Shown piece after piece: positions 1-20,329 of a DNA stretch of 64,000 nucleotides; the first letter of the stretch is position 1, and each line of letters begins with the position of its first letter. A program made the translations under genes and the position numbers. Below the pieces are notes generated by a model. It did no database searches. It had not been told where the DNA came from and was given only the letters and a program-made list of their open reading frames with translations. Source of the DNA: Strix aluco (taxonomy: Eukaryota > Chordata > Aves > Strigiformes > Strigidae). The stretch is from assembly GCF_031877795.1 (NCBI RefSeq), contig NC_133971.1:47502892-47566891 (forward strand), given 5' to 3'.

Positions 1-55
1 GATTTCCCAGGGATTCTAACCCTCCAGGTTGTTTGGGTGACTGGGGCGGGGGCGC

Positions 56-71
56 GGGGGGGGGGGGGGGG
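56..71. repeat. G16 homopolymer in a G-rich tract
   Basis: Sixteen G in a row, preceded by GGGGCGGGGGCGC. It could form a G-quadruplex and is also a place where assembly length is unreliable. Confidence 0.7.
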
Positions 72-980
72 AGTAAACACTGCTTAAGTGAGTCCACTAG
101 GCTGCACACTTGTCTGCAGCACAGGCCTCCCGAGATCAAGAGCTGAGCAAGCAAGCCTGACTTGGTGAGCAGCTGGTACCAGACACTGGTCACAGCCTCT
201 GACCCACCTCTCCACAGGGGTAATTCTGACGCCCAGGATGGCACCACTGATTTCAGGGGCTGTAAAAAGCCACTTTAAAGCTGAGTACTACTACTACTAC
301 TAAGTGGATAGCAGTGTAAATCAGCATTCACAATCCATCACAGCCACAATGCAGGACTGCATTTTGCAGGATTTTGACTATTGTTAACCTTTTAAAGTAA
401 TATGCAATTAAAATAAATTACAATACAAAAAATGACAGGATAACTGTGTCAAGAACATCAAAGTGCAGTGGCAATATCTGCCCAGCCAGTAGCATGTGGA
501 CTGTTAACCTGACCTGGGGAAGACAGCAGCGGTGGGAAGGTGCTTTGCATCTGCCTCTGTACGGTAAAAACTTCCAGCCTGGGCTGATCATCTTTGATGG
601 GAATAACTTAAGAAATATCCTCACCACCAAACTTCTGGTGTAGAAGAACTTTTGTGTGTTGTCCTCCATTCCTTTGCAAGGATTCATAAGCAAACAGCCC
701 TTGGAAAAATACACCCAAAAGGAGTTTTGGCTGAAATCCACGGAACTTCATTCGTTTGCCTCGCTGGGTGATTGGACACAGCGTTGATGAACTCTTGTAA
801 AAGCAGGAGGGGAGGGAGAGGCTTTCGAGCATCAGCCTGCTCCTCTTCCCCAGCACGGTTTTGGGGAGATGCTGGCTGAGCCAGACTTAGCTGGTGACAG
901 GGCTAAGCCTCTCCCATGTGAGATTTCACTTTTCAATGAAAACTTACTCCGGGAGGAGCACCGCCAGTATATTTCTCGTG

Positions 981-987
981 TGACTCA
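981..987. promoter_or_regulatory. Possible AP-1 site (TGACTCA)
   Basis: A perfect TGACTCA palindrome-type motif about 760 bases upstream of the TATA box. It is a short motif and may be chance. Confidence 0.25.
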
Positions 988-1544
988 TACGCAGAAAACG
1001 CAAAAGTCAATGGTCAAGAGTTTATTTGATGGACGTTTTCTCCTAATTAAAAGGTCATTAAGGGGATCCGACTGTTACTCAGAGCTGAGACGAAGGTCCC
1101 CAGCAGCTGCTCCAGCCCGGGAGATGTGCCGGCCAGCACATTTTCCAGAAACATGTTTCCTCTCTCGCTAGCGGCCCCTTCCCCCTCTCCGCCACCCCGT
1201 TTCTAGTCTCTCCAGCGCTGATGAGCTAATAGCATTTTTCCTTTGCATACTTTGGCGCTGCCCCACGGCATACTCTGGCAGTCTACGTGTGTCTGAGCGC
1301 GCCCGCCCGCCGCAGGCTCGGCTCGGCGCGGCTCCGGGGCGCGGGGGGAGGCAGGCAGGCAGGGGGAAGGCAGGCAGAGAGGGAGGGAGGGAGGGAGGAT
1401 GGGGAGCCCCCGCCGCCGCGCCGGCCCTCGCCGCCCCGTTCCCCCCTCGGCCGCCCCTACGCGGGGCGGGCGGCGGCGGCGGCGGGCGGAGGGCGGGGGG
1501 CGGCCGTGGGGGAACTGTCAGGGCCGCACGTTTCCAGCCGCATT

Positions 1545-1549
1545 ACGTG
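1545..1549 (+). promoter_or_regulatory. Possible hypoxia response element core (ACGTG)
   Basis: ACGTG in TTACGTGA about 190 bases before the TATA box. A second ACGTG lies at 1285-1289. LOX is an established HIF-1 target in mammals; the role here is inferred from motif and position. Confidence 0.4.
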
Positions 1550-1737
1550 AACAAATGGCGGGGGCGCAGCCAGCCCAGCCAACGGGGCTTGTGTAACTTT
1601 GCGAGCGTGCCAGCAAGTTTAAAGTCCCTGCTTTCTCCTCCTCCTCCTCCTCCTTCCCTCGCTCCAGACACCAGCGCGGGCCGGAGGACGATGAGAGGCT
1701 GATTGTTTGCTCCGGCTCCCATTCGCAACCCCTCGCC

Positions 1738-1745
1738 TATAAATA
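1738..1745 (+). promoter_or_regulatory. LOX: TATA box, LOX core promoter
   Basis: TATAAATA stands alone in very GC-rich sequence 270 bases before the LOX ATG. It predicts a start of transcription near 1765-1775 and a 5' UTR of about 245 bases. A CT-rich tract (about 1630-1660) lies just upstream. Confidence 0.65.
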
Positions 1746-1817
1746 CCGGGGAGAAGAAAAGGCGCTCCCGCCGCCTCTCTCGGGCCGGGTTTTCTTCACG
1801 ACGGCCCGACCTGCCCG

Positions 1818-1847
1818 ATGGCACCGCCCGGGTGCCGCTGCGCCTGA
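1818..1847 (+). other. Short upstream ORF in the LOX 5' UTR (9 codons)
   Basis: ATG GCA CCG CCC... TGA, peptide MAPPGCRCA, out of frame with LOX and ending 167 bases before its ATG. The G at +4 is favourable, and the base at -3 is a C. If transcription starts near 1770 this is the only AUG before the LOX start, so it could lower translation. Confidence 0.45.
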
Positions 1848-2014
1848 GACCTCGCTGCCCGGCTGACCCTTCCAGAGGCGCATCCCGCACCACCCGGCCT
1901 CCCCACACACCACCCCCCCGCCCCATCCCAGGCAGGAAGGCGCCCCTCGCTCTCCGCTCGCCCCCCCGTTTCGTCCGTTTCTCTCCCCCGCCGGCACCCA
2001 GGGAAGAGGAGAAG

Positions 2015-11584
<9,570 letters not shown>

Positions 11585-11996
11585 GAAAAATGCAAGAAAA
11601 TGGATGAGATGGTGCCAGATGTTTTGAACTGAAGTATCATTATATAAACTTCAATAGGATGTAAACACTATAGAAACAAAACTACAGAACATACACACAT
11701 ACACCCACACACCTTATGTGATTTTGAAGCACTTCAGCTGCTTCTCAACCAAATCTGTAACTGGATTTTAAGCATTTAAATTGGCATTACTTTTTTTTTA
11801 ACTCATGAAATGTGTGGAACTGGTGATTCATGCACAGATACTTAAAATTTTGAAAATCTAATTGATAAAAACAGGACCATTTCTTAACTCCTGAAAATTT
11901 GGAGTTTAGGTAATAATAGACTTCAGAGGGAGTATTACTGGTTGAATGAGTTGAACGTATTCTAAAAATTAGCAAAAATTTATGTAAAATGAATTA

Positions 11997-12002
11997 AATA
12001 AA
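11997..12002 (+). terminator. Candidate proximal LOX poly(A) signal AATAAA
   Basis: First canonical hexamer after the LOX stop, 413 bases downstream. Two more follow at 12075-12080 and 12236-12241. Use of this cluster would give the short LOX mRNA. Confidence 0.4.
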
Positions 12003-12155
12003 ATGCAATAGAAAGTACTAGTATCAACTATCTCAGAAAATACCAGAATGAAAAACAGCTTACAGTACCATTAAAATAAAACTTGCTAGGACACGTTGAT
12101 ATGAATGAGAAAAGTATGTTCAGTTTTCAAGGAATAACATATAGCAGAGAAATAG

Positions 12156-12169
12156 ATATATATATATAT
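12156..12169. repeat. (AT)n microsatellite in LOX 3' UTR
   Basis: Seven AT units within the 3' UTR, between candidate poly(A) signals. Confidence 0.7.
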
Positions 12170-15100
12170 CAGTTATACCCCTGCAAGAAAAGTTACATTT
12201 TTAATACATTAGAAGTTTCTTCATTTTCTTAAGTAAATAAACAGATGGGGTTTTGAAAGAAACCTTTCATCTGTGGAAATGAATTAAAGACCTTATCCAC
12301 CTTTCTATGTTCAAGAGATTTTTCAAGGTGGGGCTTTTAAAAGACTTCTGCAAACTTAATGTGGATGAAAAGAAATACCTGTCAAGAAAAGGGCTCTTGG
12401 AGATGATGAAGAGTCCCTGATGTAGTCATCTGTGAAAAACATCCAACTTGAACAGGTTAACCATCAAAATAATACAGGCAATTAACTCAGGTGGCACCAC
12501 AAACAGAAGTAGGTCAGAATCTCTAACAAAGTATTTTTATCGTGAAAAAGCCTACTACCTGCTTCCCCCTTAAGTACTGTATTTGACTTTTAAAATGTAT
12601 TATCTCAGTATTCAAACAATGAATTTGAAAATATACTATATGTAGAGGGAGAACAAAAGTCAGTGTATTTAACATCATACTTTAGGCTGTTCAGGAACCA
12701 AACACAACATTGTTAAGGGGAAGAAATTCCAGCCCAAATTAAAGTTTTTGCTGAACTGCTTAACTGGTGCTGGGTACACCACTCCTCCTCCCATCCCCAA
12801 ATTATTTTGCTTTTGCAGTGCACCCTGCTGTAAGCTACAGTAGCTGTGATTTTGTTTTTAAACTGTGAAATAACATATCACAAGGGGATCTGGCGTTTTT
12901 TTCAGAAGATTTCTGATCATGTAAAATGAAGGATCTACTTTTGAAACAAAGGGACTTAGAAATATTGATTGGTATTGGTTAAGTTTAATTAGCAGTTCAA
13001 AACACCTAATGAAACATGGAAAGCTCAACAACTGTTTTTAAAAAAATGAAAAATACATGTGCTATTTGGTATAGTTAGAAAAATCTGAGGAGTGTGGAGA
13101 GGTTTTATTACCACTTAAGAATACTTCAGGCAGTATTTGGAAGTATTTTATGCAATAGAACCCTACGGATTTAATTTGGAAGCTTCATGAATTATGGTAA
13201 TATCCTTTAAGGATCAACTTGTTCTTTACTACATATATTTAAGCTTATTTCATGATTATACAGTATTTCCTTCTACCTTAATCATAACTTAGTTACAAAT
13301 TTGCACAACTAGTATGTATACTTAAAAAGAATCTAAGAACCACCAACCCAGTGATTACTACTCAACATTGGGAGTAAGTGCAGAATGAATACCATTTATA
13401 CCTGCAGGTCCTTTTTTGTTTGCTGAGAGATCCCTTTTAGCCATCAGTCACCAGTATGGGCAATGAACAGAAGCAAAATTTGGAAACTAGATATATTAGA
13501 AAGCCATTTATTACATGTGTCTGCAAAAAAGAGGGTCTGTTTAAAGTCTAGGCTTCTGAAATCTTGGCCCAAAAAGTTTTTAAGATTAAGAGGTGTTAAG
13601 GGATGCAAGTGCATTCACCTTTCTATAGACATAGGTCAAAATTAGGGTGAAAGTCCTGACAGCAGCTTGGGCAGTGGACACAAAAGCTACTGTAATGGAA
13701 GCTAGGCTGTGGGCACAGGCTGCTTCCTGGTAAGAGGTTGTGTGCTCGTACCTCATTGTGCCTGATGCTGAATGTGGGATCAGAGAGCACTAACTGGACA
13801 CAGAGCAGCCACAGAAATTGAGTTTATCCCTCGGTTTATGAGGCAGTAACCTGCTCACATGTCTATACCCAAACTACTTGCAGAACTCCACTGAAGTCAG
13901 CAAGGAGACAGAGGACCTTGAGCATCTGTGTAGGTGGAGCAAGTTGTAATACTGGACTTAGTCCTTTCAGTGGGAATGGCCTGGTTCGGAAAGGTGTTGA
14001 ACGCCATAACTTTGAATATTGGGGATATTGTAGCTACAAAAATGTAGCTTTTTTTTCCGTAGCAAAATATTGTATTTGTTTTGAAATGTTTGTTAAGCAA
14101 CATGACAGTGATGTACAATAGCACAAAAATTGCCTAAGATAACATGAACAGTCTATATAAAAAAACAAGGGATTTTAGGATTAAAAAAAATGAAGGAATG
14201 TGACTTTAACTTCCCCTGTTTAACTATAGTAAATCACAACGCAGTAGAAGAGTTTATTATATAGCATGTGTAGAAGTAGTTCTAAATAGGGAAGTGCCAA
14301 CCAGTATTTTCAGTATCTTGGCTCTGCAGTTTTGACCCAGACACCTTAACTTACTTTTTTCATACTGGAATATAGTTATGGGATTACATGCATTTTTGAT
14401 GAAAAACATTTATAAAAACTCTTTTGATAAAAGCTTATTTTATACAGCAAATTATATTTTGGAATTCTTTTTACCAGACACTGGGCTTATTCCCATCATC
14501 TTTGAAAGGCATCTTGCCATTGGTCTCAGTGGGAGCAAAATCAGATTTAAATTTTGTGAGAATTCTAGTATGAATTTGCTGTCTTGCAGTCTCAAATTGC
14601 CCTTGAAAAGCCAAATAGTAAAAATGTGTGTGAAGCAATTACCTCCCACATTTCAGATCTTTAGATAAAAATTGCACATAAGGAATGTATTATATATCAG
14701 GCTCATTACAGGAGGGGTTTGTTATATATTTTTTTTAATCCTGAAATACATTTGATATTTGCATATTTCTAGACAAAAGTGTAACAAAAATGACAGATTG
14801 GTCACCAATGGAACCAACATATTGTGTAGATGATGTTTTTGTGTTAATAAAAGTCTACTCATTTTCTCTCTGCTCCGAAGTTTACTATGCAGTGTCGAAT
14901 GAGTGCAAATGTACCCTTCTATAGTCATCCATGCAGTTTGCAGTGTACTCATTCAAAACCAGCAGGGTGAATTTCATAAATGAGACATTGAAAGGTGGTT
15001 TATCCTGTGTCTCACATTTATGCTGATATGGCATTTGAATTTTCTCCAAATCCTAAAAGGTGCTGAAAGATTTTAACTTGAATTAAAACCAAAGAGTATG

Positions 15101-15356
15101 TTATTGGGAAGTTTTTATTATGCAACTAAAGGCTACAGATACATTGAAATGCCACTTGTTTTTGCAACTTTTTGGAGGTTTTTCATTACTTCCTTCACTT
15201 TTCTTCCAAGAGTCTTAATTTCAGTAACTTTGCATCTTTATCTGAAGAGCTCTAATTTATAATATTCAAGCACTAGCTTTGTATTCTTCATTGCACTTTC
15301 ATATTCTTGTGTTACATGCCCGTATTATGGTTGCAAGTTTATGTGAAAATGACTTG

Positions 15357-15362
15357 AATAAA
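15357..15362 (+). terminator. Candidate distal LOX poly(A) signal AATAAA
   Basis: Canonical hexamer at the end of the conserved-length 3' UTR. No further coding sequence on this strand follows before the convergent SRFBP1. Confidence 0.5.
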
Positions 15363-15380
15363 ATGTTTCAAGCGTTCTAC

Positions 15381-18267
15381 TTGTTGAAGTATTATACTTA
15401 CTAAATGCACAGGCCAGATCCATCTCAATGAGAAAGCTTCAATTAAAGTTATTATATCGATATGAAAATGAGGAAGATTCTGTTATGCTGACATGGTCTC
15501 AAAAAAATGTCACAAGTTAGAAACGAGAAGGAAGAAGTTGCAAGGCATGATAAATTACCTCTTGTCCTACACAAAGGTTTAACACATGAAGGCATAACAG
15601 GATGAGGTATGGTTCATCTGGATATAAGATTTCCTAACCGTATTGGCTGTCTCTGTAGGAACAGGAACTTAGAAACCACTTTCAGAATTTCAGCTCCAAC
15701 ACCTTTAATGGAAGAACATTTGAGCAGTGCATGTTAGAAAGTCTACGTACTCTAGAAAATTGACTAGCACATTTAACAGTTACTCTAAAAACATTTAATC
15801 CTTTGTTATTTACATTCTCTGAGTACAAACCAACATCCTGCTGCCTCTTCAATCTGCACACTAAACTGATGAAATAGGCTGAATTGTGAAGCATCTCTTG
15901 CCCCTTCACTGAGGGATTAACACAGAAGAGCATCGTTAAAAACTTTGGAATGTTCACTCTAGTAAGCGGTTGTCAAGCACTTAAATATCAACTAATGGTA
16001 CCCTTGGCTTTGAGTAAATGGAGACAAAAATAATGTAGTATCTTTTAAAAAATTCATAAAATAAATGTAGAATTATTTCAGATATAAACAATGTTGTGAT
16101 GATGTTTCTATAATTTAACAGAATTATACCTGTACTACCACATATTAGAGCTAAGAGGGCCAAACTGAGAATTCCTGCAAGTCCTAGACCACAGAACCTG
16201 GTGTGGATCAGACTCCATGCAAACACAAAAATGCAGTCAAAAATGCATAATTATTGCAGAAAATATATTCAAATTTATTGAAAATAAAGCATCTCCTCGT
16301 TTCCAAGTATCTTCTATCTGCTACTCTACTATTTCATTTTCACAGTAGATCTCCTGTCTAGTATCGCAAGTATCTGTCACCAGTCTGGAAAGCAGCCCAA
16401 CACTTTTGGCTAAGAAACTATTGCTGGAGGTATATTTTCATTCAGGCCCTATTTCTCCTGATCTAATCAGTCCATAAAAACTGATGAAATATTTATGCCG
16501 GTTCGTAAATCTTCAAACTCGTGCTATCAATAGTACACCTGTCTTTTTAAAAAAACATCAGATTTAAACTAATACTCTCTTAAACTAATACTGAAAAATC
16601 TGAGATCGTTTTGTAAGTCTGAAGTGAAAAAATTGTGTTCCTGAAGCAGTCTAGTAGATTCTTGACAGTATGTACCCTGACTGAGAACATTTCTTCTATG
16701 GTATGGTATTGAACTGGAAAGCACGGTTCTCAAGGTTTTTTAAATCTAATCACCACAGAATGAAATAACTTTCCATATCACTACAAAAATAAATTGGTAA
16801 TACTTTGTGAGAAGTCTCTGTCTAAGCAGTATTACAGATATAAGTTATGTTAAAATCTGTATATACTGAAAATGTTATCTTGTTATGAGAAAATGTTCTG
16901 AACTTTATCAACCTCCAGGCAAGTTTATTGTGTTCATCAATCCACAAAAAAATTGCCCAGTTGCACATAAAAAGTACTGTCAAGTCTCAACCATCATTAC
17001 TTGTTTTTATAGTGCATTAAGGCTGTGATCCAGGTGAGTCACTAAGCACCAGCTCAAGTAGTAACCCATTAAAATATGAAGTAATGCCAGTAAACTAATC
17101 TTTCTTCTCTCATGTTATCTTTTTTCTTATCTTTAAAGTAAGACCTCAGAAATGTTTCTGAAGATGAAAAAAAGAGATGTTTTGATAAGTCAGGCTTCCT
17201 TCAGGAAGAATTCTATGGCCACAAATTACAGCTGTAAGAATGGAGTAAGAAACTTGCTCAAATGCCAAGCTAAACCAATGCTCCTAGAGCTCTAAGCACA
17301 AGCAAAAACCCACTTTAGAACAGAAGCTCCTTAAAGAGTCTTTTTTTTCTTTATTTTTTTCCTTTTTTTTTTTTTTTTTTCCAGTTATTTGCATTATTTA
17401 CAGTCTTTAACTTTTTGGTCTTTAATGTGAATCAACTCTTAAAATAGGGAGCTCATCTGCTAAAAGAAAGATAAGCTGTCCATGAAAAACTGGATTATAG
17501 CTGACGACATCTACCAAACGAAATTTCTCTTGCCTTTTATTGGAACCAGAGAAGTCACATACCAAACATTTGTCTGGCGTAGCATTCAGCTAGGATTTAT
17601 TTCTTTACTTAGTTAAAGCATTAAGGATTAGCACTGGCATCTGGAAAACTTTCTAGTTTGTATATAGCAGGTAAACGCATGGCTTTTTCTACAAAATATG
17701 ATCCTTCCCTACAAAACCACAATAAACATGTTTTCATGTTTTATTTTGATGCTTCTGGCGTTAAATGTTGTTCCATATGGTACAGTGAGAATAACACAAA
17801 AAACCCTGGGAAATGGAGAGTTATTTAAATTTCTAATTCCTCTGAGTGGCAATGGCATTCAGGAAATTGCCACATATATTGACATTTGTTGAGGATGCAG
17901 AAAAGAAAGCCTGGGTGGGCAAAGACATGCCTAGATAATAATACAAAATGGACCAACTTGAACCTTTAGTCTTCAAGAACTTAACATAGGATGGGAGAAT
18001 GGGCAGAAAGTGCTGGGCTGTAACTACTAAGATACAAAGTCTGCATGGGGGAGAAAGAGAGAGAGGTGACCTTGTCAGCAACAGAGTAACACTGTATTAA
18101 AAAAACTAAACTTGTTCCCGCACTTTGCCTTTAATGTCATCCCAAGTGGAATACACTGAGGTATTACACAGTAACTACATGTTTTAAACACATCCGATAA
18201 CTCCCCTGGGGAGCTGCTGATGGTTAGGGGGTCATTGCTTAAGTCAGTCCTAAGTATACAAAATCAC
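15381..18267. other. Intergenic region between convergent LOX and SRFBP1
   Basis: No coding exon could be supported. It contains a pyrimidine/T-rich tract at 17341-17382. Short open frames at 15682-16226 and 17698-18081 lack any protein feature. Part may be the distal SRFBP1 3' UTR on the - strand. Confidence 0.6.
17341..17382. repeat. T-rich low-complexity tract
   Basis: About 40 bases almost wholly T with a few C and one A. Confidence 0.75.
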
Positions 18268-18845
18268 AAGGATTAGATGATGTAGGAAGACTTCCAGATA
18301 TCATTTAGTTCAAACCCACTGTCCAAGCGGGGTCATCTCGAGATGGCTACCCAGGACTGTGTGTCCAGTCAGGTTCTGAGTATCTCCAAGGATGGAGACT
18401 CCACAATCCTCTGGCCACTTGTGCCAGTGCTCCGTCACCCTCACAATCAAAAGGTTTTTCTTGTTTAAGTAGAATTTCTTGTATTTCAGTTGTGCCTGTT
18501 GCTTCTCATCCTGCCATTCAATAGCTCTGTATCACCCCTACATTCCCCTGCCCCCCTCCCCATTTATACATGTTGACAAGATCCTTGAGCCTTCTATCCC
18601 AGCTCTCAGTCTCTACTCGTATGTCATATACTTCAAGTCCTTGGCATCTTGGCCACCCTTTGCTGGACTCAACTCGTCTGTCCTTGTCCCTTGTGTACTG
18701 GGGAGCCCAGATCTGGACCCAGCGCTTCAGATTTGGCCTTACCAGTGCTGAGTACAGGGCAAGGACCACCTCCCTCAGCCTGCTGGCAACACTCTAATGC
18801 AGCCCAGGAGGCTGCTGGTCTTCTTTGCCAAGACAAAGACTGTTT
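18268..18845 (-). mobile_element. CR1 LINE 3' part, - strand
   Basis: Read on the - strand it shows the C-terminal coding end and 3' UTR of CR1. The order on the + strand (TTTAGTTCAAACCC, then GGATGGAGACTCCACAA, then CCCAGATCTGGACCCAGCG, then AATGCAGCCCAGGAGGCTG) is the reverse complement of CR1. A fragment related to CR1 'WAPQYTRD' can still be translated on the - strand near 18690. It is diverged, with no intact frame. Confidence 0.75.
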
Positions 18846-18849
18846 TTCA

Positions 18850-19150
18850 TAAGAGTGTAATATATAGGAAGAACTTCTACACCTTAAGGTATTACAGATT
18901 TTACAAGTTTACATGGATTTAAGAGCAGACAAATCTGCAGAAAAGAAATCCACTGAGGATTATTGAACACAGTAAGCTGCAATATCACAAGATGTCCCTG
19001 AGCTATAAAACTGGAAGCTCGACAAGTTGGAAGCTGGATGATGTATCACTGTGTGCTTCCTCTATCCCTGTACTTAAACTATCCCTTTTCGACTACCATT
19101 GAAGCTATTAGGTTAGATGGACCTTTGGTCTTAGGCATTACAAAATGCTA
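18850..19150 (+). mobile_element. Possible ancient CR1 remnant, + strand
   Basis: It contains GGAAGAACTTCTACACC near 18868 and ends with AGATGGACCTTTGGTCT near 19115, both typical of the 3' part of ancient amniote CR1. It lies beside a younger CR1 in the other orientation. Borders are approximate. Confidence 0.45.
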
Positions 19151-20141
19151 TATGAATTGTACAGTGTATTATCTTACACCCACTGCAGTCATTTACTAAG
19201 TTTCTGAATTAATTTGATTATGAAAGCACAAGATTAGGAAAGATAACTGTATTTAAATAAACAACACTCTTAAAGATTAATTACAAGTACAGAACTTGTT
19301 TCAATTAAGCAGTAGGAAAAGTCCATGAAGAAAAACACAATAAAGCTTTTACTTCATATCCCAGTCAAATGAACTCCCAAACTCAGAATGGCACTTAAAA
19401 GTCAAATGTTTCTTAGTGCACAAAGATCTTACAGTTTTTCAGCATTCTTTCAGAAAGTGCAAGTCAGACATGTTGGAGCACCCATATATATCCTCCAGGA
19501 AAACAGTATTAAAGACACTCTTTCAAATCTGCAGTATAATCAAAAGACAGAGATCACAATTTAACAGGCCAATATTTTATTGCTCTCCAGAAATTTTCTT
19601 GATTGGCTTTTCCAGCTACCTGACACATTCATGAATTTGTGAAGTCTCTTCAAGTTTAAGAATCTCTACTTTTTCTCATTTGAGATGCGTTTGATATTAT
19701 AGTCCTAGGATTATCACCTCAATACTTTGCATTTTCCCCTCTCTTTTGACATCCAAGTCCTCATACAGTTTAAAGTACACTTTTACACAAAAAACAAAAG
19801 CTCCAAAGAATCTGTACTATTTCTACGTGTGACAAATGGTGTTCCTACAAACCATTCATTAACGTTGGGGAGTATTTCATAAATGGTGGCACTACATAAT
19901 GGGACTTATGAACTGACACTGTATGAGCTTTACATTAATCAACAGACAGCACACTGAATAAATGAAGCAATCTTCATTATTAACAGATGGTAAGTTCTAG
20001 CAGTTGCTATTATAATATACGTTGCAAAAGATTAGGACAGCATCACAAAAATGTTCAAACAGCAGTTGTAACTTTGTAAGAAAATACCACGGGATGCAAA
20101 TCTGCAAGAATCATATTCTAAAATCTCAATTTACAAATAGT
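19151..20141 (-). other. SRFBP1: Probable SRFBP1 3' UTR
   Basis: Non-coding sequence directly downstream of the SRFBP1 stop on the - strand. A - strand AATAAA lies at 19576-19581 (TTTATT on +), about 560 bases after the stop, and is a candidate poly(A) signal. The end of the transcript is not certain. Confidence 0.45.
19576..19581 (-). terminator. Candidate SRFBP1 poly(A) signal (AATAAA on - strand)
   Basis: Canonical hexamer in CAATAAAATATT, read on the - strand, in the probable 3' UTR of SRFBP1. Confidence 0.35.
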
Positions 20142-20329
20142 CTAGTCATCAAATTTAATCTTTCTCCCTTGGAATGCTGTAATTTGAGACATTTGTTCCC
20201 GGCGTCTCTTGCTTGCTTCCCATGATGGATGAAGAGGTTGCTCCAAACATGCTTTCTTATTGTCGCACTTAGCACCTGCAGCTTTTGCAAATGGTTGCTT
20301 CTTGAGCTCTGGTTCCTTTTTAAGAAGAG
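20142..20329 (-). CDS. SRFBP1: SRFBP1 last coding exon
   Basis: 188 nt after acceptor TTGCACAG (read on -), ending in TAG at 20142-20144. It encodes [11 protein letters not shown] ... [19 protein letters not shown] and the end KIKFDD. The [10 protein letters not shown] block is the most conserved C-terminal motif of SRFBP1. The first codon, Ala, is split with the previous exon. Confidence 0.92.

Larger units (their letters stand above)
1..1269. other. Upstream flank of LOX, no gene recognised
   Basis: No coding exon could be supported on either strand. It contains a G run at 56-71 and a TAC/ACT triplet repeat at 286-302. The short open frames around 420-860 have no recognisable protein features. 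Confidence 0.6.
11585..15380 (+). other. LOX: LOX 3' UTR, long form, with several poly(A) signals
   Basis: About 3.8 kb of AT-rich non-coding sequence follows the LOX stop. AATAAA hexamers on the + strand are at 11997, 12075, 12236, 14846 and 15357. The last is followed within 30 bases by GT/T-rich sequence and makes a 3' UTR close to the length known for the longest mammalian LOX mRNA. The nearer signals could give the short isoforms known for this gene. The exact cleavage sites are inferred. Confidence 0.6.

Noticed and set aside
1703-2014. N-terminal extension of LOX upstream of the ATG at 2015
   Set aside because: The frame is open but has no ATG and includes the TATA box; the signal peptide starts properly at 2015.
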